Positions 28,135 through 37,555 of a stretch of DNA of 38,590 nt are shown in pieces. Within the stretch, counting starts at the first letter, position 1, and every line of letters starts with the position of its first letter. Below the pieces are notes generated by a model. It was given only the letters and a program-made list of their open reading frames with translations. It was not told where the DNA came from and made no database searches. The position numbers and the translations under genes are program-made. This DNA comes from an uncultured Pseudomonadota bacterium (GTDB lineage: Bacteria > Pseudomonadota > Gammaproteobacteria > Steroidobacterales > Steroidobacteraceae): the NCBI GenBank assembly GCA_903890265.1, contig CAITAM010000443.1:1-38590 (forward strand), in the 5' to 3' direction.

Positions 28135-29952
28135 GTGCAGCGCACTGGCCTGAATCGATTCGGCGTGGTCGGCGCGGGCCTTGCTGCCCTCCTGGCGACG
28201 GCGCCCGCGCCGGCCGAAATCCGCGTGGACATCGACGGCGTGAGCGGCGCCGAGCGTGCCAACGTGCTGGCCTACCTCAGTCTGCAGCGCTACCGGACGC
28301 AGCAGGATCTGGACGAGGCGACGCTGCTGCGACTGGAAGCGCGGGCGGTGGATGAAGTCGGCGAGGCGCTGCAGCCGTTCGGTTACTACGAGCCCACCGT
28401 GCGCACCGAATTGCGCCGCGAGGGCGCCGACTGGGTTGCCCGGGTCACGATTCGCCTCGGCGAACCGACCGTCATCGCCGAGGCCTCGGTGAGCGTTACC
28501 GGACCCGGCAGCGAGGACAGCAGCCTGACCCAGATCATGGCCGAGAACCGTATCGTGCAGGGTGCACGGGTCAATCATCAGACCTATGACCGGCTGAAGA
28601 ACGAACTGCTGCGGCGGGCGATCTCGCGCGGCTATCTCGACGCCCACTACGAAAGGAGCGAATTGCTCGTTGATCGCGACAGGCACGAGGCCCGCGCCTA
28701 CCTTGCCCTGCTCACCGGCGAACGGTACCGGTTCGGGCGCATCACGGTCGACCAGGACCGGCTCAACGAAGGACTGATGCGCCGCTACCTGCGCATCCAC
28801 GAGGGCGAGTGGTTTGACTCCGGCCAGCTGCTTCGTACCCAGTTCGCGCTCGACGACTCCGCCTACTTCGGCAGTGTCGAAGTGCTGCCGGGCGAGCGCG
28901 ACACGACGGCACTCACGATCCCGGTCGTGATCACCGCACGGGGCGCGAAACGCAACAAGTACACCGTCGGTGTCGGTTACTCCACCGACCAGCTCTGGCG
29001 AGTCACCGGTACGTGGGACAATCGGCTGCTCAACGACGCGGGACACCGGTTCCGCGCCGACATGGCCGTCGGCACCAAGGCACAGAGCTACGGCGTCACG
29101 TACACCATCCCGGTCGGCGACCCGGCGCTCGAAAAACTCGAGTTCGGCGCCACTCAGCTCTACGAGTCGCCCGGCGACGTGCACTCGATCACGTCGCTCT
29201 TGCATGCCGGCCTGACCCAGGTCAGGGGGCAGTGGCAGTACGTGCCGTTTGTCGACTTCGCGCACACCGAGAGTCAGATCGCCGGCTCCAATTCGACCCA
29301 GAACCTGCTGGTTCCCGGCATCACGATTGCCCAGGTGCCGCGCGGCTTCATGAGCAACTCCGGCTCGCAAAGCAGCATCATCGGTTCGACCCCGGGCTCC
29401 ACCAGTGTCGGCGGCAGCACGTCGGTCGCGGCGGGGGACTCGACCGGGCTGTTCGCCGAGATCCTTGGCACCGGCGAATCGCTGCACTCGGACGTGCGGT
29501 TCCTGCGCTGGCGGATCCGCGATACGTTCCAGTACGGTCTGGCGCCCAAGTGGCGACTCGTGCTCCGCGGCGAAGTCGGCATGACGTTTGTGCAGGATTT
29601 CGCGCAGATGCCGATCAATTACCGCTTCTTTACCGGTGGCGACCAGTCGGTGCGCGGCTATGCCTACGAGTCCCTCTCGCCGACGGACAGCCTGGGACAG
29701 AAGTCGGGCGGCAAGGATCTCCTGGTTGCGAGCACGGAGGTTGACCGCGACATCAGGCCGAACGTCGCCGTCGCGGTCTTCGTCGACGGTGGCAACGCAC
29801 TGATGCGCTTCGGCGACCCGCTCGCCTACGGCGCCGGCGTTGGCATCCGCTACCGCCTGCCGTTTCTGAGCCTCGGCATCGACGTGGCGAAGCCGCTCTC
29901 GAACGGCGGTGGCAGTCCCCGGCTGCACCTCAACATTGCCCCGGTGTTCTGA
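28135..29952 (+). CDS. tamA: Autotransporter/translocation assembly outer-membrane protein TamA (BamA/Omp85 family)
   Basis: POTRA-like N-terminus (EIRVDIDGVSGAERANVLAYLSL), FFTGGDQSVRGYAYESLSP barrel motif; followed by tamB. GTG start proposed at 28135. Confidence 0.93.
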   Translation: MQRTGLNRFGVVGAGLAALLATAPAPAEIRVDIDGVSGAERANVLAYLSLQRYRTQQDLDEATLLRLEARAVDEVGEALQPFGYYEPTVRTELRREGADWVARVTIRLGEPTVIAEASVSVTGPGSEDSSLTQIMAENRIVQGARVNHQTYDRLKNELLRRAISRGYLDAHYERSELLVDRDRHEARAYLALLTGERYRFGRITVDQDRLNEGLMRRYLRIHEGEWFDSGQLLRTQFALDDSAYFGSVEVLPGERDTTALTIPVVITARGAKRNKYTVGVGYSTDQLWRVTGTWDNRLLNDAGHRFRADMAVGTKAQSYGVTYTIPVGDPALEKLEFGATQLYESPGDVHSITSLLHAGLTQVRGQWQYVPFVDFAHTESQIAGSNSTQNLLVPGITIAQVPRGFMSNSGSQSSIIGSTPGSTSVGGSTSVAAGDSTGLFAEILGTGESLHSDVRFLRWRIRDTFQYGLAPKWRLVLRGEVGMTFVQDFAQMPINYRFFTGGDQSVRGYAYESLSPTDSLGQKSGGKDLLVASTEVDRDIRPNVAVAVFVDGGNALMRFGDPLAYGAGVGIRYRLPFLSLGIDVAKPLSNGGGSPRLHLNIAPVF

Positions 29953-32900
29953 TGACGCGCGCGATTCTCCGTCGCTGGCTGCTGCGCACTCTGGCCGTCA
30001 TCGGGGTCGTTGTCGTGCTGCTCGGCGGCCTCGCTTACTACCTGACGGCGACGGGACCCGGGTTCCGCCAGCTGGTCGCACTGATTGACCGCCTGCCCGG
30101 CATCAAGCTGAAGGGTGAAGAGGTGTCCGGGACGCCCGCGCAGGGGCTGACCGCGGGGCGGCTCAGCATTGACCTCGAGCGCCTGCACGTCGAGATCGGT
30201 GGCTTGCGGCTGCGACTGCGGCCGCTGGCACTGTTGGGGGCACGCATCGACTTCGCCGAGGCCTCGGCCGCCTCGGTGGTGATCGACCTGCACACGCAGC
30301 CGAAGCACCCGACGACGAATACCGATTTCCTGCCGCGGGGACTGCGGCTGTCTGCCGACGCGATCGGCATCGGCCTGCTGCGGGTCCGCTCGGACGGCGA
30401 TGCACTGTTCACGGCACGCGATGTGCGCGGCGCCGTGCGGCTCAATGCCACGGAGCTTCGGGCGCGCGATCTGGCCGCGGATGCCGGCGCCTACCGGGTC
30501 GGCGGCAGCGTCGCGCTTCATTCGGGCGACCCGATCGGACTCGACGGGGAGCTGACCGTGCGGGCACGGGTTGGCAGTGACGATGCCATCGTCGCCGCGC
30601 TCATCGGTGGCACCCTCGACCGGCTGACCGTGCAGGCCGACGGCGAGCGGCCCCGGGGCATTCGCTTTCTGGGCGCTGTCGATCTTCGCGAACGCGTCCA
30701 CGTGGCCGGTCGCCTGAGCATCGACACGAAGGATCTCGCGCCGCTCACGGGCAGTACCGCATCGGGACCGGTCGCTGGCAACCTTGACGTCAGTTACGAC
30801 AGTCAGGTCTTCGTCATTGGTGGCACCGTCGCCATGGAACGCCTGCCGCTGGGCAAACTGGCCGTGGCTGCGAGGGGCAGCTACCGCCCGGGCGTGCTCA
30901 CGCTCGACAGCGCCGAGCTTCGCCAGCTGGCGGGCAGCGCGACGGTCACGGCACGCGCACGCGTCGACCTCGAGCCCGCGACCGTGCTGTCCGTCGACGC
31001 CGCCTGGAGCAACGTCAGCTGGCCGCCGCTCGGCCGGGCCACGGTGACGAGCCCCCGCGGCAACGTGCGGGTCGTCGGCCCCCTGGATCTCCTTGATGTT
31101 CTCGTCACCGGTGATCTCAGGTCGCCGGCGCTGCCGCAGGCGACCGTGGACGGCAATCTGACCGTGGAACCGGGCAGAGTCACCCTGAAACGCCTCATCG
31201 CCCGCACGCTGGGCGGCGCGGTTACCGCGAGCGGCGCGGCGGACCTCGGCGGGGCCCGCGCGTGGACGGCCGAGGTCGCTTTGAAAGGCGTCAATCCCGG
31301 ACAGCTGCGGCCGATGCTCGCCGGTCGCGTCGACGCCGCACTGAGCGCGAAGGGTACCGGGTTCGACCCCTATGGCAGCTGGCAGGCGACCCTCCACTCG
31401 GTGGGCGGCACCCTGCGCGGACACCCGGTTCGCGGCTCCGGCGGCGTGACGATGCAAGGCGGCGAGCTCGCGCTTGATCACCTGGCGCTCAGCCTCGCGA
31501 GCCTGCATGCCAGCGCCAACGGCCGGCTCGGCAAGACCAGCGTGCTGTCGGTCGACGCGTCGGTCAGCGATATCGGCGAGTTCATCGCCGATTCCCATGG
31601 CAGCGCGGACATTCGCGGCACGTACAGCTCGGACCGTGCGGCCGAGGCGCTGCAGGGCGACGCGCACGCGCGCGGCCTGCGCGTGGGCACGATCGGCGTG
31701 GAAGCACTGAGCGCGCACGCCGACATCGACTCGTCACGCACCTCCACATCCACCCTCGCACTCTCCGCGCAGCGGATCGTCGCGGCCGGGCAGACGATCG
31801 AAGGCCTCACCGTCGAAGGCCACGGCATCGCGACGGACCACGGCGTCGGACTGTCGGTCACGGCACCGGCAGCCACGCTCGTACTGCACGCGCACGGCGC
31901 GTACGGCGATGGCGTGGAGACGCTGCACGTTGACGAAGCCACCGAGCACGGGGTCAGGTCCCCGACGCTCACGCTCGAGACTCCGACCACCCTCACCGTG
32001 GGCCATGGCCACGCGGCCCTCGAGCGGACCTGCCTGCGCGCGGACGCGATGCGGCTTTGCGCGGCCGCTGACTGGAAGAACGGCGCGCCCTGGTCGGCGT
32101 CCCTGAGCGCCGATTCGGTACCGCTTCGCCTGCTCCCGGTGCCGGTCCGGGCCGGCAGCGAGCTCCTGGGGTCGCTGTCAGTCAGTGCCGCTGCGCACGG
32201 TGCGCCAGACAGGGCAGTCACGGCAACGCTGCGGGCCGACCTGCAATCCGCCGGCTTGCGCTACCGGCTGACCAGCGGCCGCGATGAAGAAGTGATGTTC
32301 GGCACGGGCGTCGTCGAGGCCAGCGCGGACGAGGCCGCCGTCGTGGTCCGGGCCGGGCTGCAGAACAGCACGGACACCTTCCTCGATTTCTCGGCACACG
32401 CCCCCCGCACCGATTCCGTGCCGCTGGCGCGGGAGCCGATCGACGGGCGCCTGCAGCTCAGGACCCGGGAACTCGGTCTCGCACCGCTGCTGCTGCGGGA
32501 GCTCGACCGGCTGACCGGGCTGCTGGAAGCGGACCTGCACCTTGGCGGTACGCTGGCGGCACCCGAGGTAGCCGGGCACGTCGCCGTCAGCGACGGCGAG
32601 GCCGACATCTACCTGTCCAACCTCCTCCTCAAGCAGATCAATGCGCGGGCGACCTTCACCGGCAATCGGCTGGACATCGACGGCAGCGCCCGCGCGGGCG
32701 ATGGCACGCTGTCGTCCACCGGCACCGTGGCCTGGGAGAACGGCAAGCCGGTCGGCGACCTGCGGTTCAAGGGCGAGAACCTGCTGCTGGCCAATCTGCC
32801 GGAGGCGCGGGTAGTGGCCTCGCCGAACCTGTCCATCAAACTCGGCGACGGCGTGCTGCGGATCAGCGGCGACGTGCGCATTCCGAGCGCGCGGATCACG

Positions 32901-33671
32901 CCGAAGGACCTGTCGAATGCGGTTCGGGTGTCACCCGACCAGGTGTTCGCCGGCGGCACGGTCCGTAGCGACGCGGCGCCGCTGCGCACGGAGACGGTCG
33001 TGCGCCTTGACGTCGGTCCCGACGTGAAACTCAACGCGTACGGACTGAAGGGCCTGCTGCAGGGTACGGTGACGGTTTCGGCCCACAATGACGATCAGGT
33101 CGTGGGCACGGGTGAACTGGAGGTCAAGGACGGGCATTACCTCGCCTATGCCCGTGACATGGACATCGAGCGGGGTCGGCTGATCTTTCGCGGTGGCGCC
33201 GTGGATGACGCGGGCATCGACGTCAGGGCGTCGCGCAAGCTGCCGGGATACACCGCGGGCGTGAACGTGCGCGGCACGCTGCAGACGCCACAGATCTCGT
33301 TCTTCTCGGACCCACCCCTGCCGCAGAGCCAGATCGCCTCGCTGCTGATCGTCGGCCAGACGCCCGACGCGCTGCAGAACGGCGGCGGTGCCGGCAGCCT
33401 TCTCGCCGCCCAGGGTGGCGCCCTCCTCGTCGGCGACTACACGCATTACCTTGGCATCGACCAGATGACGGTCGAGGCCGATTCGAACAACGGCACGGCG
33501 CTCGTGCTCGGCAAGTTCCTGACCCCGCGGCTCTACGTCAGCTACGGGATCAGCCTGGCCCAGGCCATCAATACGCTGAAACTGCGCTACACCATCGGCG
33601 ACAACTGGGTGGTCAACACCGAAAGCGGCCTGAACCACAGCGCGGACGTGCAATACAGCTTCCAGCGTTAG
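29952..33671 (+). CDS. tamB: Translocation and assembly module protein TamB
   Basis: Single N-terminal TM, AsmA/TamB-like repetitive beta sequence, C-terminal DUF490 region (LGIDQMTVEADSNNGTALVLGKFLTPRLYVSYGISL); TAATG-type junction with tamA. Confidence 0.95.
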   Translation: MTRAILRRWLLRTLAVIGVVVVLLGGLAYYLTATGPGFRQLVALIDRLPGIKLKGEEVSGTPAQGLTAGRLSIDLERLHVEIGGLRLRLRPLALLGARIDFAEASAASVVIDLHTQPKHPTTNTDFLPRGLRLSADAIGIGLLRVRSDGDALFTARDVRGAVRLNATELRARDLAADAGAYRVGGSVALHSGDPIGLDGELTVRARVGSDDAIVAALIGGTLDRLTVQADGERPRGIRFLGAVDLRERVHVAGRLSIDTKDLAPLTGSTASGPVAGNLDVSYDSQVFVIGGTVAMERLPLGKLAVAARGSYRPGVLTLDSAELRQLAGSATVTARARVDLEPATVLSVDAAWSNVSWPPLGRATVTSPRGNVRVVGPLDLLDVLVTGDLRSPALPQATVDGNLTVEPGRVTLKRLIARTLGGAVTASGAADLGGARAWTAEVALKGVNPGQLRPMLAGRVDAALSAKGTGFDPYGSWQATLHSVGGTLRGHPVRGSGGVTMQGGELALDHLALSLASLHASANGRLGKTSVLSVDASVSDIGEFIADSHGSADIRGTYSSDRAAEALQGDAHARGLRVGTIGVEALSAHADIDSSRTSTSTLALSAQRIVAAGQTIEGLTVEGHGIATDHGVGLSVTAPAATLVLHAHGAYGDGVETLHVDEATEHGVRSPTLTLETPTTLTVGHGHAALERTCLRADAMRLCAAADWKNGAPWSASLSADSVPLRLLPVPVRAGSELLGSLSVSAAAHGAPDRAVTATLRADLQSAGLRYRLTSGRDEEVMFGTGVVEASADEAAVVVRAGLQNSTDTFLDFSAHAPRTDSVPLAREPIDGRLQLRTRELGLAPLLLRELDRLTGLLEADLHLGGTLAAPEVAGHVAVSDGEADIYLSNLLLKQINARATFTGNRLDIDGSARAGDGTLSSTGTVAWENGKPVGDLRFKGENLLLANLPEARVVASPNLSIKLGDGVLRISGDVRIPSARITPKDLSNAVRVSPDQVFAGGTVRSDAAPLRTETVVRLDVGPDVKLNAYGLKGLLQGTVTVSAHNDDQVVGTGELEVKDGHYLAYARDMDIERGRLIFRGGAVDDAGIDVRASRKLPGYTAGVNVRGTLQTPQISFFSDPPLPQSQIASLLIVGQTPDALQNGGGAGSLLAAQGGALLVGDYTHYLGIDQMTVEADSNNGTALVLGKFLTPRLYVSYGISLAQAINTLKLRYTIGDNWVVNTESGLNHSADVQYSFQR

Positions 33672-33697
33672 CCGCGCGGAGGTGGTTGACCCCGGGC

Positions 33698-33730
33698 GCA
33701 TAAAAATGCACCATGCGTGCAAATTTATGC
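33698..33730. promoter_or_regulatory. Near-perfect 33-bp dyad, candidate ARG box(es) for ArgR autoregulation
   Basis: GCATAAAAATGCACCATGCGTGCAAATTTATGC, almost self-complementary, AT-rich cores; overlaps the argR start region. Confidence 0.7.
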
Positions 33731-34182
33731 AGAACGGCACCTCACCATCCCCCGATGCCCGGCGCGAGGCCCTGCGCGGAATCCTGCGCGCCTCCCCTTC
33801 CCGCCGCCAGGCCGACCTCGTCCGCGAGCTGAAGGCGCTCGGCTTCGCCGTCACCCAGTCCAGCGTCAGCCGCGACCTGCGCGAGCTCGGCGTGGCACGG
33901 ATCGGCGATCGCTACGTGCTGGCCGAGGACGCGAGCCCTGGCGCGACGCCCTTCGGGGTGCTCGCGGGCTTTGTCCGCGAGGTGCTGACCGCCGGCCCGA
34001 ACCTCACCGTCGTGAAAACGACGGTTGGCACGGCGCAGAGCGTCGCCGTGGCCATCGACCGTGACCGCTGGCCCGAGGTGGTGGGCACGATTTCCGGGGA
34101 CGACACCATCTTCATCGCAAGCGACGATCAGCAGGCGCAGCAGCGCCTCGTGCTGCGCCTGCGCACTACCTTCAACGTCTGA
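33727..34182 (+). CDS. argR: Arginine repressor
   Basis: ADLVRELKALGFAVTQSSVSRDLRELGVARIGDRYVL winged helix; C-terminal GTISGDDTIFI. Start could alternatively be 33706 or GTG 33682. Confidence 0.93.
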   Translation: MQNGTSPSPDARREALRGILRASPSRRQADLVRELKALGFAVTQSSVSRDLRELGVARIGDRYVLAEDASPGATPFGVLAGFVREVLTAGPNLTVVKTTVGTAQSVAVAIDRDRWPEVVGTISGDDTIFIASDDQQAQQRLVLRLRTTFNV

Positions 34183-34191
34183 GGCCTGTTC

Positions 34192-35418
34192 ATGACTGAC
34201 TCACGCACCGCTGGCGCGGAACCCATCCTGCTGGCTTTTTCCGGCGGGCTCGACACGTCCTTTTGCGTGCCCTGGCTGCGCGAGACGTACGACCGTCCGG
34301 TGATCACGGTGACCGTCGACACGGGCGGTATCGATGCCGACGCCGCGCGCGTGCTGGCCGAACGCTCGGCGCAGCTCGGCGCCGTCGCGCATCACATTGT
34401 CGATGCACGACAGGCCTACTGGGACCGGGTACTGAAGTTCCTCGTCATGGCCAATGCGAGACGCGGCCAGATGTATCCCCTGTGCGTGGGTGCCGAGCGC
34501 GTGCTGCAGGCGCAGACCATTGCCGACCTGGCGCTGAAGCTCGGCACGCGGACCGTCGCGCACGGCTGCACCGCCGCCGGCAATGACCAGGTCCGCTTCG
34601 AGGTCGCGTTGCGGACGCTGGCGCCGGGCCTCGAAATCCTGGCGCCGGTACGCGACCAGGCGTTCAAGCGTCCGGAGCAGCTCGCCTTTCTGGAAGCGCG
34701 GCAGCTGCCCGTACCGCCCTTCGGTGCGGCCTACTCGGTCAACCGCGGGCTGTGGGGAGTGACCATCGGCGGCCGCGAGACCCTGACCTCCGACGGCTCG
34801 ATCCCCGACCATGCCTGGGTACTTGGCCCCAGGGCCTTCAGCGAACCCCTGCCGCCGGCCAGCCACCACCTGCGCTTCGAGCAGGGCGTGCCCACCGCGC
34901 TCGACGGCAAGGCACTGTCGCCGGTCGCGCTCATCGAGGCACTGGAGTCCATGGGCGGTCCCTACGGTATTGGCCGTGGCATCCACCTCGGCGACACGGT
35001 CATCGGCACGAAGGGTCGGGTGGCCTACGAAGCGCCCGCCGCCGAAATGATCCTCGTCGCGCACCGCGAACTCGAAAAGCTCGTCCTCACCGGCCGCCAG
35101 ATCCGGGTGAAGGACTCGGTTGCCGGGCCCTACGCCGACCTGGTGCACGAGGGCCAGCACCTCGATCCGGTGTGCCGGGACATCGAGGCGCTCCTGCTGT
35201 CGTCGCAGACCCGGGTCAGTGGCGAGGTGAAGCTGCTGCTTCGCCCGGGCGCGCTGTTCGTCGAGGGAGTCACGTCGCCGTACTCGCTGATGACCGTCTC
35301 CAAGGGCGTGTACGGCGAAGCCGCCGGCGAGTGGTCAGCCGCTGACGCGCTCGGTTACTCGAAAATGCTCGCCCTGCCGAGCATGTTCCACGCCCGGGCC
35401 GGCAGGGTCCCGTCATGA
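34192..35418 (+). CDS. argG: Argininosuccinate synthase
   Basis: LAFSGGLDTSFCVPWL, HGCTAAGNDQVRFE, YSVNRGLWG, IHLGDTVIGTKGRVAYEAPAA, CRDIEALLLSSQ. Confidence 0.95.
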   Translation: MTDSRTAGAEPILLAFSGGLDTSFCVPWLRETYDRPVITVTVDTGGIDADAARVLAERSAQLGAVAHHIVDARQAYWDRVLKFLVMANARRGQMYPLCVGAERVLQAQTIADLALKLGTRTVAHGCTAAGNDQVRFEVALRTLAPGLEILAPVRDQAFKRPEQLAFLEARQLPVPPFGAAYSVNRGLWGVTIGGRETLTSDGSIPDHAWVLGPRAFSEPLPPASHHLRFEQGVPTALDGKALSPVALIEALESMGGPYGIGRGIHLGDTVIGTKGRVAYEAPAAEMILVAHRELEKLVLTGRQIRVKDSVAGPYADLVHEGQHLDPVCRDIEALLLSSQTRVSGEVKLLLRPGALFVEGVTSPYSLMTVSKGVYGEAAGEWSAADALGYSKMLALPSMFHARAGRVPS

Positions 35419-36494
35419 AAAGCGTGGTCGTCGACAAGATCGCCTCGGTTACCCAGGGTTGTTCGCTCGGTCGGGAACTGCGCATCAGCGCCGACATTCC
35501 CTGCGCCGAAGGCGTCGTTCTCGTCGTCGAAATACTGACCTCGAAGAACACCTACAACATGCTCGAACTCACCAGCGGCCGAATGGCGAAGGTGGCGAAG
35601 GGCGACATCGTCGTCGGCGCGCTTGGACACCGCAATGCGCTCTTTGGCTACTCGGGCCACGTCCCGGAGCAGCTCAAGGTCGGCGATACCGTGCAGATGC
35701 TGAACATCGGCGGCGTGCTTGGAATCTGCGACTCCGCCAACCCCGACAAGGGCAAGCCGTTCGACTGCCGCGTGCTCGGCGTCGTGCTGCAGTTCCCGTT
35801 CCTCGGCGAGCGGATCGGCGTGCCGGCCCGGGTCGGAATGCACTCGCTCGACCTTGGCGCGGCCCTCGATACCCGAAACGTGCCGGTCATCGCGCTCGCG
35901 GGATCGTGCATGGAAGCGGGCAAGACCGCGGCCGCCTGTGCGCTGATTGCGCGCCTGCGGCATCGTGGCGTGCAGGTGCACGCCTTCAAGGCCACCGGCG
36001 TGTCGCTGCGCCGGGACATCCTTGCTATGGAAGACGCCGGTGCCCGTCGTACGGCCATATTCACCGACTTCGGCGTCGTCACGACCACCGATGCCGTCGG
36101 CCCGGCGCTGACACGGACCATGCTGACGGAGCTGTGCAAGGGCGAGCCTGACGTGGTCGTCTTCGAGCTCGGCGACGGCCTGCTCGGCACGTACGGCGTC
36201 GAAGCCATCCTCTCGGCACCGGATATCGCGCGCCAGCTCACGGCCGTGATTCTCTCCGCAAACGATCCCGTCGCGGCGTGGGGCGGCGTCAAGCTGCTGC
36301 GCGAGCGATTCGGCATCGAGCCCGCGCTCGTCACGGGCCCCGCGACCGACAACCAGGTGGGCGTCGACATCGTCGAGCGGCGGGTCGGGGTCAAGGCCAT
36401 CAACGCGCTCGGCAACTCAGCGGCTTTCGGCGACCACATGCTCGGCCTCGTGCTGCCCGACTTCATCCCGCCGCACGGCGCGCCAGGCGCATGA
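35415..36494 (+). CDS. P-loop protein of unknown function, DUF1611/DgcN-like, embedded in the arg operon
   Basis: P-loop-like GSCMEAGKTAAACALIARLRHRGVQVHAFKATGVS, later VVVFELGDGLLGTYGVEAIL; 4-bp overlaps with both argG and argC. Confidence 0.6.
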   Translation: MKSVVVDKIASVTQGCSLGRELRISADIPCAEGVVLVVEILTSKNTYNMLELTSGRMAKVAKGDIVVGALGHRNALFGYSGHVPEQLKVGDTVQMLNIGGVLGICDSANPDKGKPFDCRVLGVVLQFPFLGERIGVPARVGMHSLDLGAALDTRNVPVIALAGSCMEAGKTAAACALIARLRHRGVQVHAFKATGVSLRRDILAMEDAGARRTAIFTDFGVVTTTDAVGPALTRTMLTELCKGEPDVVVFELGDGLLGTYGVEAILSAPDIARQLTAVILSANDPVAAWGGVKLLRERFGIEPALVTGPATDNQVGVDIVERRVGVKAINALGNSAAFGDHMLGLVLPDFIPPHGAPGA

Positions 36495-37555
36495 GCCCGC
36501 CCGACGCACGCGCGATCCCCGCCTTCGTCCTGGGCGGAACCGGCTACGTGGCCGGCGAACTCCTGCGCCTGATCGCCGGCCACCCGCGCTTTCGCTTCGC
36601 CGGCATCGCCTCCGACTCCCGCCCGGGAACGGCGATCGATGCCGCTTTCCCCCACCTCGGCCCGGCGTACCGCGGCGGCGTTTTCACCAGCGTCGATTCG
36701 CTGCTGGACGATCTGTCGGCCTGCGAGTCGGCGGCACTGTTCTGCGCCGCGCCGCACGGCGCCGCCGCCGCCCTCGTCGCGCGCGCGCTCCTGGCACGCA
36801 CACGGGCGCTGCATATCGTCGACCTATCGGCCGATCACCGGTTCCGCACTGCCGCCGCCTACGAAGCCGTCTACGGCGCGCAGGCCGCGGGCGATGAGCA
36901 GCTCGCCCGCTTCACGTGCGCGGTTCCCGAGCATGTCGCGGTGGTGCCCGACACCCACATCGCGCATCCGGGCTGCTTCGCGACCGCGATGCTGCTCGCG
37001 CTCGTGCCCCTGCTGACTCACGGTGTGATTGATTCCGACGTCTACGTCAGTGGCGTAACGGGCAGCACGGGCTCGGGCCGCACGCCGGTCGCCGGGACCC
37101 ATCACCCGGACCGGCATGGCGACTACTACGCCTACAAGGCGCTCGCCCACCGGCACGCGCCCGAAGTACGCGCGGTCGCCGCCGGGCTCACCGGCGTTGA
37201 CTGCCGGCTGCACTTCGTCCCTCACTCCGGGCCCTTCGCACGCGGCATCGAGATCACGCTGCAGGCGCGCCTGCGCCAGCCGATGAGCGGGGCAGACGTC
37301 AGTGCGCTGTACGCCGAGTTCTACCGTACCAGTCCGTTTGTCGGCGTGTCGGCACGCGAACCGCACATCAAGGAAGTGGCCGGCAGCAACTACGCGCGCC
37401 TCTGCGCGACGACCGCGGATGGCAGCATCGCCGTGCAGTCGGTCATCGACAACCTGACCAAGGGGGCGGCCGGCGGCGCCGTGCAGTGGATGAACCGGCT
37501 GTTCGCACTCCCCGACGAGACCGGCCTCACCGCGCCGGCAGCAGGATGGACCTGA
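36491..37555 (+). CDS. argC: N-acetyl-gamma-glutamyl-phosphate reductase (or succinyl analogue)
   Basis: FVLGGTGYVAGELLRLIAGHP, LSADHRFR, IAHPGCFATAMLLALVPLL, SGVTGSTGSGRTP. Confidence 0.93.
   Translation: MSPPDARAIPAFVLGGTGYVAGELLRLIAGHPRFRFAGIASDSRPGTAIDAAFPHLGPAYRGGVFTSVDSLLDDLSACESAALFCAAPHGAAAALVARALLARTRALHIVDLSADHRFRTAAAYEAVYGAQAAGDEQLARFTCAVPEHVAVVPDTHIAHPGCFATAMLLALVPLLTHGVIDSDVYVSGVTGSTGSGRTPVAGTHHPDRHGDYYAYKALAHRHAPEVRAVAAGLTGVDCRLHFVPHSGPFARGIEITLQARLRQPMSGADVSALYAEFYRTSPFVGVSAREPHIKEVAGSNYARLCATTADGSIAVQSVIDNLTKGAAGGAVQWMNRLFALPDETGLTAPAAGWT

Noticed and set aside
27895-31718. 677-aa and 622-aa minus-strand ORFs opposite tamA/tamB
   Set aside because: Compositional artefacts of GC3-rich coding; sense frames are well supported
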